From Phycisphaerales bacterium (GTDB lineage Bacteria; Planctomycetota; Phycisphaerae; UBA1845), in contig JACKHG010000016.1 of assembly GCA_020639115.1 (NCBI GenBank), positions 27,127-91,126 of the forward strand: 64,000 nucleotides of DNA. The letters are read 5' to 3'. Every line of letters starts with the position of its first letter. Position 1 is the stretch's first letter. Below are positions 1 to 9,422 of this stretch, in pieces. The position numbers were made by a program, and so were the translations under genes. The notes beneath the pieces were generated by a model that saw nothing but the letters and a program-made list of their open reading frames with translations, made no database searches and was not told where the DNA came from.

Positions 1-603
<603 letters not shown>

Positions 604-609
604 GAGTTC

Positions 610-1365
610 CTACCCTTCCTTCATCCAGGCGGCTGGCCGCTTCTCCACGAACGCCGCCATGCCCTCTTTCGCTTCCCGGTGCGCGAAGCAGTCGGCGAAC
701 GCGCGCGACTCGTCGCCACCGCGCAGCGCCTGCTTGATCATACGAATCGCGTGCGGGCTGCCGCGACGCAACTCCGCGATCCGTTCGTCCACCTTCGCGT
801 CAAGACCGGCTGCGTCGTCCGCGACGTCGTCGACCACGCCCAGGCATTGCGCCTCGAGCGCGCTGACCGCGGCTGCCGTGTGGGTGAGCCGCCGCACGTA
901 CTTCGCGCCGCCCAGCGCCCGCACCCGGCTGATGCCGCGCCACCCGGGGATCAGCCCGAGCGAACTCTCCGGCAGGCCGATCTTCGCGTCCTTGACCGCG
1001 ATGCGGAAATCGCAAGCCAGCGCCACCTCAAGTCCGCCGCCCAGCGCCGCCCCGTGGATCCGCGCGATCGTCACGCACGGCAGATGCTCGATCGCGTCGA
1101 ACGCCCGGTTGCCCCGTTCGGAAATGGCCAGCGCACCCGCCGCATCGAGCCCGGAGAGCTCCTTGATGTCAGCCCCCGCGACGAACACCTTGCCCTCCGC
1201 CGCCAGCACGAGCACGCGCACGCCGTCGGCGCGCCGGACCTCCTCGGCGACCGCGTGCACGCGGTCCAGCACCGTGGAGCTTAGAACATTGAGCCCGCCA
1301 TCAGTAACAAACGTGGCGCGGGCGATGGAACCGTCGATGGCAAGGGTAACGTCGGTAGTGGACAT
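610..1365 (-). CDS. Enoyl-CoA hydratase/isomerase (crotonase family)
   Basis: A 251-residue crotonase-fold protein of normal family length that should hydrate a 2-enoyl-CoA to the 3-hydroxyacyl-CoA in the cytoplasm. The oxyanion-hole segment FVAGADIKEL is at residues 61-70. Both glutamates used by true hydratases are present, Glu113 in GGGLEVALACDF and Glu133 in GLPESSLGLIPG, which favours hydratase over isomerase activity. It sits 86 bases after the 3-hydroxybutyryl-CoA dehydrogenase gene and 6 bases before the mutase gene. The context suggests crotonyl-CoA or methacrylyl-CoA as substrate. No clear ribosome-binding site precedes the ATG. Confidence 0.93.
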   Translation of the reverse strand: MSTTDVTLAIDGSIARATFVTDGGLNVLSSTVLDRVHAVAEEVRRADGVRVLVLAAEGKVFVAGADIKELSGLDAAGALAISERGNRAFDAIEHLPCVTIARIHGAALGGGLEVALACDFRIAVKDAKIGLPESSLGLIPGWRGISRVRALGGAKYVRRLTHTAAAVSALEAQCLGVVDDVADDAAGLDAKVDERIAELRRGSPHAIRMIKQALRGGDESRAFADCFAHREAKEGMAAFVEKRPAAWMKEG

Positions 1366-1451
1366 ATGCGTTCAGACCTTAATCTCGTGTTTTCCCGCCC
1401 TAGCGCGGCCCAAATGGCTGACAGCTATCAACTGATAGCCATCGCCGCGCG

Positions 1452-2315
1452 CTATTCGTACGAGTAGAACCCCCGCTTCGTCTTGTTCCCCAGCCGGCCG
1501 CCCGCCACCATCTTCTGCAGCAGCGGGGCGGGGAAGTACTTCGGATCGCCCAGGTTGCGGTAAAGCACCATCATGATGTCCGCGCAAACGTCCAGGCCGA
1601 TCAGGTCCGCGAGCCGCAGCGGACCCATCGGATGGGCCATCCCCAGCTTCATCACCTCGTCGATCGCCTCCGGCTCGGCCACGCCGTCCTGCAGCGTGAG
1701 AATCGCCTCGTTGATCATCGGCATCAGCACGCGGTTCGAGACGAAACCCGGATGATCGTTCACCCGCACCGGCGTCTTGCCCAGCGCAGCCGCGAGGTCG
1801 CGGACCGCCGTGAACGTCGCCTCGTCGGTCTCCAGGCCCATCACGATCTCGACCAGCTTCATCACCGGTACCGGGTTGAAAAAGTGCATGCCGATGAATC
1901 GATTGGGATTCTTCGTTACAGCCGCAAGCTCGGTGATGCTGATGCTGCTGGTGTTCGAAGCGCGGATCGCGTCGGCGTCCAGGACAGCGTCCAGGGCCCG
2001 GAAGAGATCCTTCTTGACGTCGGGCCGCTCGGTCGCCGCCTCGACGCAGATCCGGGCGCCCTTGCAATCGGGAATGGCCGGGATCTTGCGGATGCGCTCC
2101 AGGGCCTGCGCCGCGTCGTCGGCGGTCATGCGTTCCTTCTGAACGCTGCGATCGAACTGTTTCCTGATGAACTCGATTCCCGCGTCGACGGCGGCGGCGT
2201 TGGCGTCGAACACCCGCACCTCGAACCCGCTCTGGGCGAACACCTGCACGATGCCGCGCCCCATCGTTCCCGCGCCGATCACGGCGACCGGCTGATCCTT
2301 GCCCACCTGAGTCAT
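1452..2315 (-). CDS. hbd: 3-hydroxybutyryl-CoA dehydrogenase
   Basis: A 287-residue single-domain 3-hydroxyacyl-CoA dehydrogenase, the usual length for the Hbd/PaaH type that interconverts 3-hydroxybutyryl-CoA and acetoacetyl-CoA with NAD(P). The Rossmann motif IGAGTMGRG is near residue 13. The segment ASNTSSISITELA (119-131) and the catalytic-histidine motif HFFNPVPVMKLVE (144-156) are intact, as is DHPGFVSNRVLMP (187-199). The frame is open further upstream, but the start was chosen at 2315 because its ATG overlaps the TGA of the preceding acyl-CoA dehydrogenase gene by four bases (ATGA), a translational-coupling arrangement, and because the Rossmann fold begins immediately. Confidence 0.93.
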   Translation of the reverse strand: MTQVGKDQPVAVIGAGTMGRGIVQVFAQSGFEVRVFDANAAAVDAGIEFIRKQFDRSVQKERMTADDAAQALERIRKIPAIPDCKGARICVEAATERPDVKKDLFRALDAVLDADAIRASNTSSISITELAAVTKNPNRFIGMHFFNPVPVMKLVEIVMGLETDEATFTAVRDLAAALGKTPVRVNDHPGFVSNRVLMPMINEAILTLQDGVAEPEAIDEVMKLGMAHPMGPLRLADLIGLDVCADIMMVLYRNLGDPKYFPAPLLQKMVAGGRLGNKTKRGFYSYE

Positions 2316-3478
2316 CGGTTCGTCTCCCACACGCGTGCGTTCTCGTCGAGCAGGCTCCGCGCCAGCACCAGGCGGTGAATCTCGCTGGTGCCCTCGTACA
2401 GCTCGGTGATTTTCGCGTCGCGGTACAGCCGCTCGACGGGGTAGTCGACGCAGTAGCCGTACCCCCCGAACACCTGCACGGCTGCACTCGCCGCCCGCGA
2501 GCACACCTCGGAGGCGTACAGCTTGCCCTGCGCCGCCTCGTAGGCGTAGTGCTGGCCGGAGTCCTTGAGCCAGGCCGCGCGGTACACCAGGCCCCGCGCC
2601 GCCTCGAGCTCCACCTTCATGTTCGCAATCTTGTTCTCGATCGCCTGGAAACTGCCGATCGGCCGCTTGAACTGCTCGCGCGTCTGCGCGTACTCGACAG
2701 CCGCGTCGAGGCACGCTGCGGCAATTCCCAGCGCCTGGGCCGCGACGCCGATACGCCCGCCGTCCAGCGTGGTCAGCGCCACGCGCAGGCCGCGCCCGCG
2801 GTCACCCAGGCGGTTCGCGTCCGGAACGATGCAGTCGTCGTACTCGAACTCCGCGGTCGACGTGCAGTGGATGCCGAGCTTCTCCTCGCACTTGACCAGC
2901 TTGAGCCCCGCCATGGGCTGATCGACGATGAACGCCGTCATGTGCCGCCGCGGATCGTCGTCGGTCACTGCGAAGAGGATGATCACCCGCGCCTCGCGGC
3001 CGTTGGTGACGAAGATCTTCGATCCGTTCACGTGCCAGCCGTCGTCGCGCTGCTCGGCCATGCAGCGCGCCGCGCCCGCGTCGCTCCCGCTGCCCGGCTC
3101 GGTGAGCGAGAAACAACCGATGCTTTCGCCGCTGGCCAGCGCGGGCAGGTATCGCTTCTTCTGGGCGTCGCTGCCGAACTGCAGGATCGGATCGACGCAG
3201 AGCGAGTTGTGCGCGCTGAGAAAGACGCCCGTGCCGCCGCACGCCCGCGAAATCTCCTCGACCACGATCGTCGACGCGGTGGTGTCCATCCCCGCTCCGC
3301 CGTATTCCTCCGGAATGCAGATGCCGAAGAGCCCGAGTTCGGCCATCTTGGCGAGCAGTTCCGGCTCGATCGCATGAGCCTGATCGCGCGCCGCCGCTCC
3401 GGGCGCAACCTCGCCCCGGGCAAACTCGCGCAGCGTGTCGCGCAAAACGCGGTGGTCTTCAGAGAATTCGAAATCCAT
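2312..3478 (-). CDS. Acyl-CoA dehydrogenase (short/branched-chain type), first of three in the operon by reverse order
   Basis: A 388-residue flavoprotein that oxidises acyl-CoA to enoyl-CoA with electrons passing to ETF. The FAD/substrate signature SLTEPGSGSDAG is near residues 124-135. The C-terminal motif ITELYEGTSEIHRL contains the catalytic base Glu362 in the place typical of short-chain and butyryl-CoA dehydrogenases. Its stop overlaps the start of hbd by four bases. A 110-base gap containing a heptamer repeat separates it from the upstream paralogue. Exact chain specificity cannot be read from the sequence. Confidence 0.93.
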   Translation of the reverse strand: MDFEFSEDHRVLRDTLREFARGEVAPGAAARDQAHAIEPELLAKMAELGLFGICIPEEYGGAGMDTTASTIVVEEISRACGGTGVFLSAHNSLCVDPILQFGSDAQKKRYLPALASGESIGCFSLTEPGSGSDAGAARCMAEQRDDGWHVNGSKIFVTNGREARVIILFAVTDDDPRRHMTAFIVDQPMAGLKLVKCEEKLGIHCTSTAEFEYDDCIVPDANRLGDRGRGLRVALTTLDGGRIGVAAQALGIAAACLDAAVEYAQTREQFKRPIGSFQAIENKIANMKVELEAARGLVYRAAWLKDSGQHYAYEAAQGKLYASEVCSRAASAAVQVFGGYGYCVDYPVERLYRDAKITELYEGTSEIHRLVLARSLLDENARVWETNR

Positions 3479-3533
3479 AAGTTGGTTCCAACCCGAGCCC
3501 GTTTACACCCGCCGCCCGTCTTTCGCCCGCCGT

Positions 3534-3580
3534 CGACCTTCGACTTTCGACCTTCGACTTTCGACCCTTGACCTTCGACC
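3534..3580. repeat. Heptamer tandem repeat (CGACYTT, about 6.7 copies)
   Basis: Direct reading shows successive units CGACCTT, CGACTTT, CGACCTT, CGACTTT, CGACCCT, TGACCTT and CGACC. It lies in the gap between two acyl-CoA dehydrogenase genes of one operon, just past the stop of the upstream gene. It resembles the short tandemly repeated repetitive (STRR) heptamers known from cyanobacteria. Confidence 0.85.
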
Positions 3581-3588
3581 GCCGTCCG

Positions 3589-4740
3589 TCACTTCGGCAG
3601 ATCAAGCAGCGCCCGCGCGATGATCATCCGCTGGATCTGGCTCGATCCCTCGCCGATCTCGCAGAGCTTGGCGTCGCGCATCAACCGCTCGACCGGCCAG
3701 TCCTTGAGGTAGCCGTACCCGCCGTGAATCTGGATCGCGTCGAGGCAGACCTGCGTCGCCATCTCCGACGCGTACAGCTTGCCGATCGACGATTCCAGGT
3801 TCGAGGTCCGGCCGCTGTCCTGCAGCCAGGCCGCCTTGCGCACCAGCAACCGCGCGGCATCCACCCGCACCGCCATATCCGCGAGCATGAACTGGATCGA
3901 CTGGTGCCGGTTGATCGGCTTGCCGAACTGCTCGCGCTCGCCGGAGTACTTCAGCGATTCCTCCAGCGCGCCGCGGCCTAGGCCGACCGAGAGCGCCCCG
4001 ATCGTGATCCGCCCGCGCTCGAGCACCTTCAGCGTGTCGAGAAAGCCCGCGTTCAGCTCGCCCAGGAGATTCGCCGCCGGCACGCGGCAGTCGTGAAATC
4101 CCAATGGGACGGTGTCGCTGGCGCGCATGCCCAGCTTGTCCTCCTTGGGGCCGATCTCCAGGCCGGGCGTGCCGCGTTCGACGAGGAACGCGCTGATGCC
4201 CTTGGCCTTGGGCGCTTCGGGATCGGTCCGCGCCATCACCACGAACACGCCCGCCTTGTCGCCATTGGTGATGAAGTTCTTCGACCCGTTGAGCACGAAG
4301 CCGTCGCCGTCGCGCACCGCCGTCGTGCGCAGGGCGGCTGCATCGCTGCCGCTGCCCGGTTCGGTGAGCGCCCAGGCGCCGAGCATCTCGCCGTGCGCCA
4401 GCGGCGGCAGGTATTTCTGCTTCTGCGCGGCGTTGCCCGCGACGAGGATGTGCCCGCAGCAGAGTCCGTTGTGCGCCGCCACGACGAGCGCGGTTCCGCC
4501 GCACTGGCGGGCGAGTTCCTCGACGACCACGCTCATGCCCAGGTAGCCGATGCCCGCGCCGCCGAGTTCCTCCGGCACGAGGATGCCCATCAGGCCCAGG
4601 CTCGCCATCTCCCGCAGCGTCTCCGCCGGGATCACGCCCTCGCGGTCCCAGGCCCGCGCGTTCGGCCCGATCCGATCGGCTGCAAACTTCCGCACCGTGT
4701 CGCGCAGCAGCCTGAGATCTTCCGGCAACTCGTAGTTCAT
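3589..4740 (-). CDS. Acyl-CoA dehydrogenase (second paralogue)
   Basis: A 383-residue acyl-CoA dehydrogenase with the signature ALTEPGSGSDAA near residue 125 and the C-terminal catalytic region EIGEGSSQIQRM, in which Glu364 occupies the base position. The usual YEGTSEIQ is altered to GEGSSQIQ, so the substrate pocket may differ from its neighbours. A GAGGG ribosome-binding sequence lies about 10 bases before the ATG. It is transcribed with the flanking dehydrogenases. Possible substrates are isobutyryl-, butyryl- or 2-methylbutyryl-CoA; this is inferred from the operon only. Confidence 0.93.
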   Translation of the reverse strand: MNYELPEDLRLLRDTVRKFAADRIGPNARAWDREGVIPAETLREMASLGLMGILVPEELGGAGIGYLGMSVVVEELARQCGGTALVVAAHNGLCCGHILVAGNAAQKQKYLPPLAHGEMLGAWALTEPGSGSDAAALRTTAVRDGDGFVLNGSKNFITNGDKAGVFVVMARTDPEAPKAKGISAFLVERGTPGLEIGPKEDKLGMRASDTVPLGFHDCRVPAANLLGELNAGFLDTLKVLERGRITIGALSVGLGRGALEESLKYSGEREQFGKPINRHQSIQFMLADMAVRVDAARLLVRKAAWLQDSGRTSNLESSIGKLYASEMATQVCLDAIQIHGGYGYLKDWPVERLMRDAKLCEIGEGSSQIQRMIIARALLDLPK

Positions 4741-4840
4741 GTGCGTATTACCCTCGTTGTGGATCGCCCGAGCGGACGCCGAATTCGAGTATTCTACGAA
4801 CCGGCCCGCCGCGTGCCAGACGACCGCGGATTCCCTCGCT

Positions 4841-5986
4841 TCAGTGCACGCCGTCTTTCAGCAGCGCGCGGGCGATGATCAGCCGCTGAATCTCGCTGGT
4901 GCCCTCGTAGATCGTCGTCACACGCACGTCGCGGTAGAGCTGCTCCACCCGGCACTCGTTGACGTAGCCCATCCCGCCGTGCAACTGCACCGCGCGGTAC
5001 GCGATCCGGTTCGCCGCTTCCGTCGCGAACAGCTTCGCCTTCGAACTGGCGGCTGGATCGAGCTGGCCGCGATCGATCAGGTCAGCCGCGTACCCGATGA
5101 GCTCGCGCGCCGCGGCGACCTCCACCGCGCTGTCCGCAATCATCTGCTGAATCGCCTGAAAACTGGACAGTTGCGTGCCGAACTGCTCGCGCTCGTGCGC
5201 AAACTTGATCATCTCGTCCAGGCACGCAGCCGCGATGCCCGTGGCCTGCGCGGCGATGCCGATGCGGCCGCCGTTCAGCGCGGTCAGCCCGACGGCGAGC
5301 CCTTCGCCCTCCTCGCCCAGCAGATTGTCGCACGGCGCCTTGACGTCGCTGAACGAAATTACCGCGGTCTCGCTGCCGCGAATTCCCATTTTCCCGTGGA
5401 TCGGGTCGCGGCCGACGCCCGCGGCGTTGCCGTCCACCAGGATCATGCTGAGCCCGTTCTTGCCGGTGCCGGGCGACGTCCGCGCCAGCGTGACGAACCA
5501 CCGGCCGGTCAGGCCGTTGGTGATCCACATTTTCTCGCCGTTCAGCACGAAGCTGTCACCGTGGCGATCGGCGCGGGTCCGCGAGGCGGAAGGGTCGCTG
5601 CCGGCGCCGGCCTCGCTGATCGCGAATGCGCCGAAGCTCTCCGGCTCGCCCCAGTGCGGCAGCAGCGTTTCGCGCAGGTGCGCCGGGGCGAACAGGTTGA
5701 GCACGTGGCCCACCATGTTGTGCACGCACAGCGTTACCGCCGCGGACGGCGAGGCGTAGGCGATCTCGTGAATGATCGCGGCGTAGGTGTCGTAGCCGCA
5801 GCCCAGCCCGCCGCAGGACTCCGGCAGCACGATATTGAAAAACCCCATCTCGGCCAGCGTCGGCAGCACCTCCACCACGGTGCCTTCACCGCGGTCCCAG
5901 CGCCGGTCGCGATCCTGCAGTTCCGATCGAGCAAATTCCCGCGCCGCGTGGATGAGCATCTCGTCGGAGGCGGTATCGGCGGCCAT
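4841..5986 (-). CDS. Acyl-CoA dehydrogenase (third paralogue, first gene of the operon)
   Basis: A 381-residue acyl-CoA dehydrogenase with AISEAGAGSDPS in place of the common TEPGSGSD signature and the catalytic motif TIYEGTSEIQRL near the C terminus (Glu at about residue 361). I chose the ATG at 5986. An in-frame TTG at 5998 is also possible, because an AGAGGA sequence lies directly against it. It appears to be the promoter-proximal gene of the acyl-CoA operon. The three dehydrogenases are clearly paralogous but diverged, suggesting different acyl-CoA substrates. Confidence 0.92.
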   Translation of the reverse strand: MAADTASDEMLIHAAREFARSELQDRDRRWDRGEGTVVEVLPTLAEMGFFNIVLPESCGGLGCGYDTYAAIIHEIAYASPSAAVTLCVHNMVGHVLNLFAPAHLRETLLPHWGEPESFGAFAISEAGAGSDPSASRTRADRHGDSFVLNGEKMWITNGLTGRWFVTLARTSPGTGKNGLSMILVDGNAAGVGRDPIHGKMGIRGSETAVISFSDVKAPCDNLLGEEGEGLAVGLTALNGGRIGIAAQATGIAAACLDEMIKFAHEREQFGTQLSSFQAIQQMIADSAVEVAAARELIGYAADLIDRGQLDPAASSKAKLFATEAANRIAYRAVQLHGGMGYVNECRVEQLYRDVRVTTIYEGTSEIQRLIIARALLKDGVH

Positions 5987-6164
5987 GGGGCGGTGCAATC
6001 CTCTGATGCCTCGTGCAGTCTGCCGCCCGATCGGTGATGGGTACCCCAGGCGACGGTGAATTGGTCACGGCCGTTGCACTGCGCTGAATGCAACGTGAAC
6101 GCAGTTTAGCCGCAACGTCGGAGCCCGGTCAAACCGCGCGGGCGCGCCCGCGCGACGCCCGCGC

Positions 6165-6204
6165 AAAAAGCAGGCCGGCAGCGCGACGTCGTCGTGCTGC
6201 CGGC
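6165..6204 (-). terminator. Factor-independent terminator or leader attenuator on the minus strand
   Basis: A 13-bp stem (6175-6187 with 6191-6203, one G-U pair, 3-base loop) is followed on the minus strand by CTGC and five T residues (6165-6169). No minus-strand gene lies upstream for over a kilobase. It either ends an unannotated transcript or acts within the leader of the acyl-CoA operon that starts about 180 bases downstream. Confidence 0.6.
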
Positions 6205-6923
6205 ATCCTGCCTCTTCCCCTGAGCTCCGGAAAGCACGCGCCGTTGCCGGCCTTCCTCTCGGTCAGCCACACCGACGTTACGCGCTCCCCCCGCCCTGCG
6301 TAGATCCCGTCTTCCCCTCCAGAATTCGCTCGGTTCGTTGTGCCAAGAACCGGCGCGGAAGCGAGCACTGGCGTCACGGGGCACGTGAAGCTAGGGCAAA
6401 AGTTGTGCAGGGTCAAACGACAAAAGTGGCGATCCCGAGACTCTGAGCAGCGCAGGCAAATCAACAGCATGCCGATGCGCCGTTCGCAGCTTCTCACGTT
6501 GGGCACTATTGACCAACTCTCTCCGGTGCGGTGGGAACTGGTTACCCACTCCGCGATTCGGGCTGATCCGGAAGTGACCTATTAATATCTTGTAGAACAA
6601 TAGTTTACGGAAAAATATTCGACGTTTCGGTCGTCTGGTATACCCCGTGCCCAATGGCTTCTTTGCGGTGGCCGCCCGGTGCTGTGGGGGGAGCTGGGCG
6701 GCTGCCTACCTTGGGTCTGCAGAGCAGACTATGAGGTGCGGCCTTGGGGATTTAGTGGTATTGGGGGGTTTGGGGGCCGGAGAGGGAAAGCATTGACGGG
6801 CCAAGGCGGCCCGTGATGGCCAGGACGAGGCTTGGCGGCGTGCGGGTCGGGGACGCCGCCGCGCCTGGGAGGGAGAGAGCCGCGTACCGCGCCTGGTCAA
6901 CACGCGCCGCCTCTGCCGCGGTC

Positions 6924-6946
6924 GATCGGTCCACTGTGGACCGGTC
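6924..6946. repeat. Inverted repeat (11-bp arms, 1-base centre)
   Basis: The arms 6924-6934 and 6936-6946 are complementary except for one G-T position. The core CGGTCCAC-T-GTGGACCG is perfect. It lies about 170 bases before upp and could be a hairpin in its leader or a dimeric-protein operator. Confidence 0.5.
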
Positions 6947-7113
6947 GGCTGCGGCTTGTTTTTTGGGGGGCGGTCCCGGCGCGCCCACGCCATATCCGCC
7001 CTAGTTTTTCCCAACCGAGCCGCAGCGCTTGACCCCTTGCACGCAAGGCCGCACAGTATGCGCGCCCCCGCCGCCGGCGCTTTGACGCTGCGGCCGACCA
7101 TGCGGAGACGGAG

Positions 7114-7749
7114 ATGGCCAGCGACCCCAACCTGCACCTGTTGACCCATCCGCTCATCCAGCAGCGCCTCACGATTGCTCGTGATCGCAACACCGGCGTG
7201 GAAGCGTTCCGTCGCCAGGTCAGCCTCATCGCCCGGTTGATGGTCTACGAACTGACCCGGGATTACCCGACCGTCGACGTCGAGGTCCAGACGCCGGTGG
7301 GCGCCTGTCGCGGCAAGAAGCTGGCGGTCAACCTGACGCTGGTGCCCATTCTGCGGGCCGGGTTGGGGATGGCGGAGGGGATCCTGGAGCTGATACCCGA
7401 GGCCCGCGTCGGCCACCTCGGACTCTACCGCAACGAGCAGACGCTCGAACCTGTGACCTACTACAACAAGCTGCCGCCCGACATCGCCGAGACCGACGTG
7501 ATCGTCATCGACCCGATGCTGGCCACCGGCGGGTCACTCTCCACCGCGGTCGACTACGTGGCTCGCGTGGGGGCGCGGCGCATCAAGATCCTCTGCCTGG
7601 TGGCCAGCCCGGAGGGCATCGCCGTCGTCCGCCGCGACCATCCGACCATGCCCATCTATACAGCCGCTGTCGATGAGTGCCTCAACGAGCGCGGCTACAT
7701 CGTGCCCGGCCTCGGTGATGCCGGCGACCGCCTGTTCGGCACCGCCTGA
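7114..7749 (+). CDS. upp: Uracil phosphoribosyltransferase
   Basis: A 211-residue protein of standard length that makes UMP from uracil and PRPP in pyrimidine salvage. The PRPP-binding loop VIDPMLATGGS is at residues 131-141 and the uracil-binding segment IVPGLGDAGDR at 196-206. The conserved VPILRAGLGM is at 77-86. A GGAGACGGAG purine tract directly precedes the ATG. It converges on the next gene with only a 21-base gap, so the two share a termination region. Cytoplasmic and probably stand-alone. Confidence 0.97.
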   Translation: MASDPNLHLLTHPLIQQRLTIARDRNTGVEAFRRQVSLIARLMVYELTRDYPTVDVEVQTPVGACRGKKLAVNLTLVPILRAGLGMAEGILELIPEARVGHLGLYRNEQTLEPVTYYNKLPPDIAETDVIVIDPMLATGGSLSTAVDYVARVGARRIKILCLVASPEGIAVVRRDHPTMPIYTAAVDECLNERGYIVPGLGDAGDRLFGTA

Positions 7750-7770
7750 ACGCTCGTTCCGAAGCCGTAT

Positions 7771-8727
7771 TCAGTTGCGGTACTTGCTGTGGCATTCCTT
7801 GCACGACTGCGCCAGCGCGTCGAACGCCGCAGCGCTGCGCTCCGGGTCGGCGTCGGAAATGGACTTTTCCAGGGCGGTGGCGCGCGTGCCAGCCGCGAAC
7901 AGCATTTGCTGGAAGTCCTCCGGCTTGCCTAGCGCCGTCCTGTCCGTCGGCAGGTGCTGGAACAGGTCCGCCAGCCGCGAGGCTTCCGCGAGCGGCACCA
8001 GGTCGGGATGGTCCGCGGGTGTGTTCCAATCAGCCTCCTGGATCGCCTTCAAATTGTCCCAGGCGCGGTCGACCGCCGCCATCGCCGCGGTGAAGTCACC
8101 AACTTCCGCCCGTTCGGGAAAGTCCGCCGGCGCAGTGTTCATCACCGCGTCCGCGAGCGGGTGCGCATCCGCGACCGCAGCCCAGAGGCCCGGGTAATGG
8201 GGTGAAGTCCCTACCTCCTCCAGCAGGTGCTTGCCCTGGGCGCAGTCCAGACGATGGGTGCCGATGGCGGCCACGACGGCGGCGGCCGGCCCGCGGTGTT
8301 GGCCGTGGTGGCAGTGCACGTACATTGGCTTGGGCAGGTCGCGCAGAGCCCGCGCCAGTTCGATGCGCTGGTCCGGCTTGATCCCGTCGTAGCCGATCGG
8401 CAGGTGCACGTAGCGCATGCCGCGTGAGCGGGCGGCGGCTGCGTCGGGAACCGCGCCGTCCACCGAGACGATGGTGCGGATGCCGGCGTCGGCCAGGGCG
8501 TCGAAATCCGCCGGCGTCATGGGCTGAGCCCCGCTGACCAGGTCATCGCTGACCGCCAGAAAGTTGTTGATCGGGATAGGTTTGACCAGCGCTGCGTTAC
8601 CGGCGGTGCTCGCCGCAGGCTGCGCAGCAGGGCTTGCGGCAGGCTCGGTCCGTACGGCTTCGCGGCGGCAGGAGTTGGATGCGGCCAAGAGCCACATGAC
8701 GAGGAAGAATCTGATACCGGTGGACAT
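7771..8727 (-). CDS. Dual-specificity-phosphatase-like domain fused to a C-terminal cytochrome c' domain, exported
   Basis: A 318-residue protein from the ATG at 8727; an in-frame upstream start would add only 11 residues before the hydrophobic signal (residues 3-16). A Cys at residue 20 could be lipidated, but the lipobox is poor. The first domain carries the phosphatase P-loop HCHHGQHRG (C-x5-R, Cys139 and Arg145), with an upstream VDGAVPD strand as in DSP/BLH-type phosphatases. The C-terminal half is helical and ends SCKECHSKYRN, a single c-type haem site placed as in cytochrome c'/c556. Combining a Cys-phosphatase fold with a haem domain in one exported protein is unusual. Role unknown; redox sensing or phosphohydrolysis in the periplasm are guesses. 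Confidence 0.85.
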   Translation of the reverse strand: MSTGIRFFLVMWLLAASNSCRREAVRTEPAASPAAQPAASTAGNAALVKPIPINNFLAVSDDLVSGAQPMTPADFDALADAGIRTIVSVDGAVPDAAAARSRGMRYVHLPIGYDGIKPDQRIELARALRDLPKPMYVHCHHGQHRGPAAAVVAAIGTHRLDCAQGKHLLEEVGTSPHYPGLWAAVADAHPLADAVMNTAPADFPERAEVGDFTAAMAAVDRAWDNLKAIQEADWNTPADHPDLVPLAEASRLADLFQHLPTDRTALGKPEDFQQMLFAAGTRATALEKSISDADPERSAAAFDALAQSCKECHSKYRN

Positions 8728-8904
8728 GCGACAGAATTTACCCCGGGACAAGCCGGCCATCCACTCCTCGATTGTGTCGAGTTGTCCCTTTCACCGGCTG
8801 GTTGTTGTGATTATACTCATAACCGTATTCCCAGGGGGCGCTTGCGGTCAGGGATCATCGGGCGGGCCGGCGGCGCCAGGCACATCTCGTCGAGGAGACA
8901 TATC

Positions 8905-9393
8905 ATGAAGGGGCTGATCACGTTCGCGGTGGTCGCGGGCCTGCTCGTCACGGCGGGCTACTTCGTCATGGGCAAATACCTGATGTCCGACACGGGTGAG
9001 CTGATCGCGTTCGCCTGCGGAAATGCCAATGGCGATCTGCAGGAGATCCAGATCGTCGTGCCGATCGCCTACCCCAAGCGCGAGCCGCCGCGCGTCGAAG
9101 TCTCCAACGGCTACGTCTTCTGGGACGAGTGGATCGAGCAGCACTACATCGTGACCAGCAAGAGCGGAGAACGCATCGCGCTGGAGCGTCGCTTCGCCGG
9201 CAACCTGATTCCGGATGCGAAAGTGGGCACGCCCGACTCCTACCTGATCGGCCACGTCAAGACCGGCGAGGAATACCAGTTCGATTTCGTGCCCTCGCTG
9301 GCCGAAGGCAAGCGCTATCGCCGCACGTTCCGCGTCGAGGGCGACGGCAAACCATTCCGTCGCGAGACGTTCGAATTCGTCGAGGACGGTTGA
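8905..9393 (+). CDS. Hypothetical membrane-anchored protein
   Basis: A 162-residue protein I do not recognise. It starts with a single hydrophobic segment (about residues 4-22, LITFAVVAGLLVTAGYFVM), then a soluble domain rich in beta-type sequence (for example QEIQIVVPIAYPKREPP). The frame is open for another 41 codons upstream, but the ATG at 8905 has a GAGGAG sequence a few bases before it and opens directly into the membrane segment. It is divergent from the phosphatase-cytochrome gene, and a TATACT hexamer at 8812-8817 may be its -10 box. It could be periplasmic; no enzyme motif is visible. Confidence 0.8.
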   Translation: MKGLITFAVVAGLLVTAGYFVMGKYLMSDTGELIAFACGNANGDLQEIQIVVPIAYPKREPPRVEVSNGYVFWDEWIEQHYIVTSKSGERIALERRFAGNLIPDAKVGTPDSYLIGHVKTGEEYQFDFVPSLAEGKRYRRTFRVEGDGKPFRRETFEFVEDG

Positions 9394-9422
9394 ACGAGTC
9401 AGCGACGTCGCCAACATCAGAG

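Larger units (their letters stand above)
5987..7113. other. 1.1-kb stretch without a convincing gene
   Basis: Open frames here are short, lack ribosome-binding sites and resemble no family I know. The stretch holds a strong hairpin followed by a T-run on the minus strand (6165-6204), an AT-rich island at about 6580-6640 that is unlike the surrounding GC-rich DNA, and a near-perfect inverted repeat at 6924-6946. It should contain the promoter of the acyl-CoA operon (leftward) and of upp (rightward), but I cannot assign either with confidence. Confidence 0.6.

Noticed and set aside
3534..3580. CRISPR-like array
   Set aside because: The units are 7 bases long with no spacers; it is a simple tandem repeat. 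No other array or cas gene was found in the window.
6391..6654. An 87-codon minus-strand frame in the AT-rich island, upstream of the orphan terminator
   Set aside because: There is no ribosome-binding site and its composition looks random; a non-coding transcript explains the terminator equally well.
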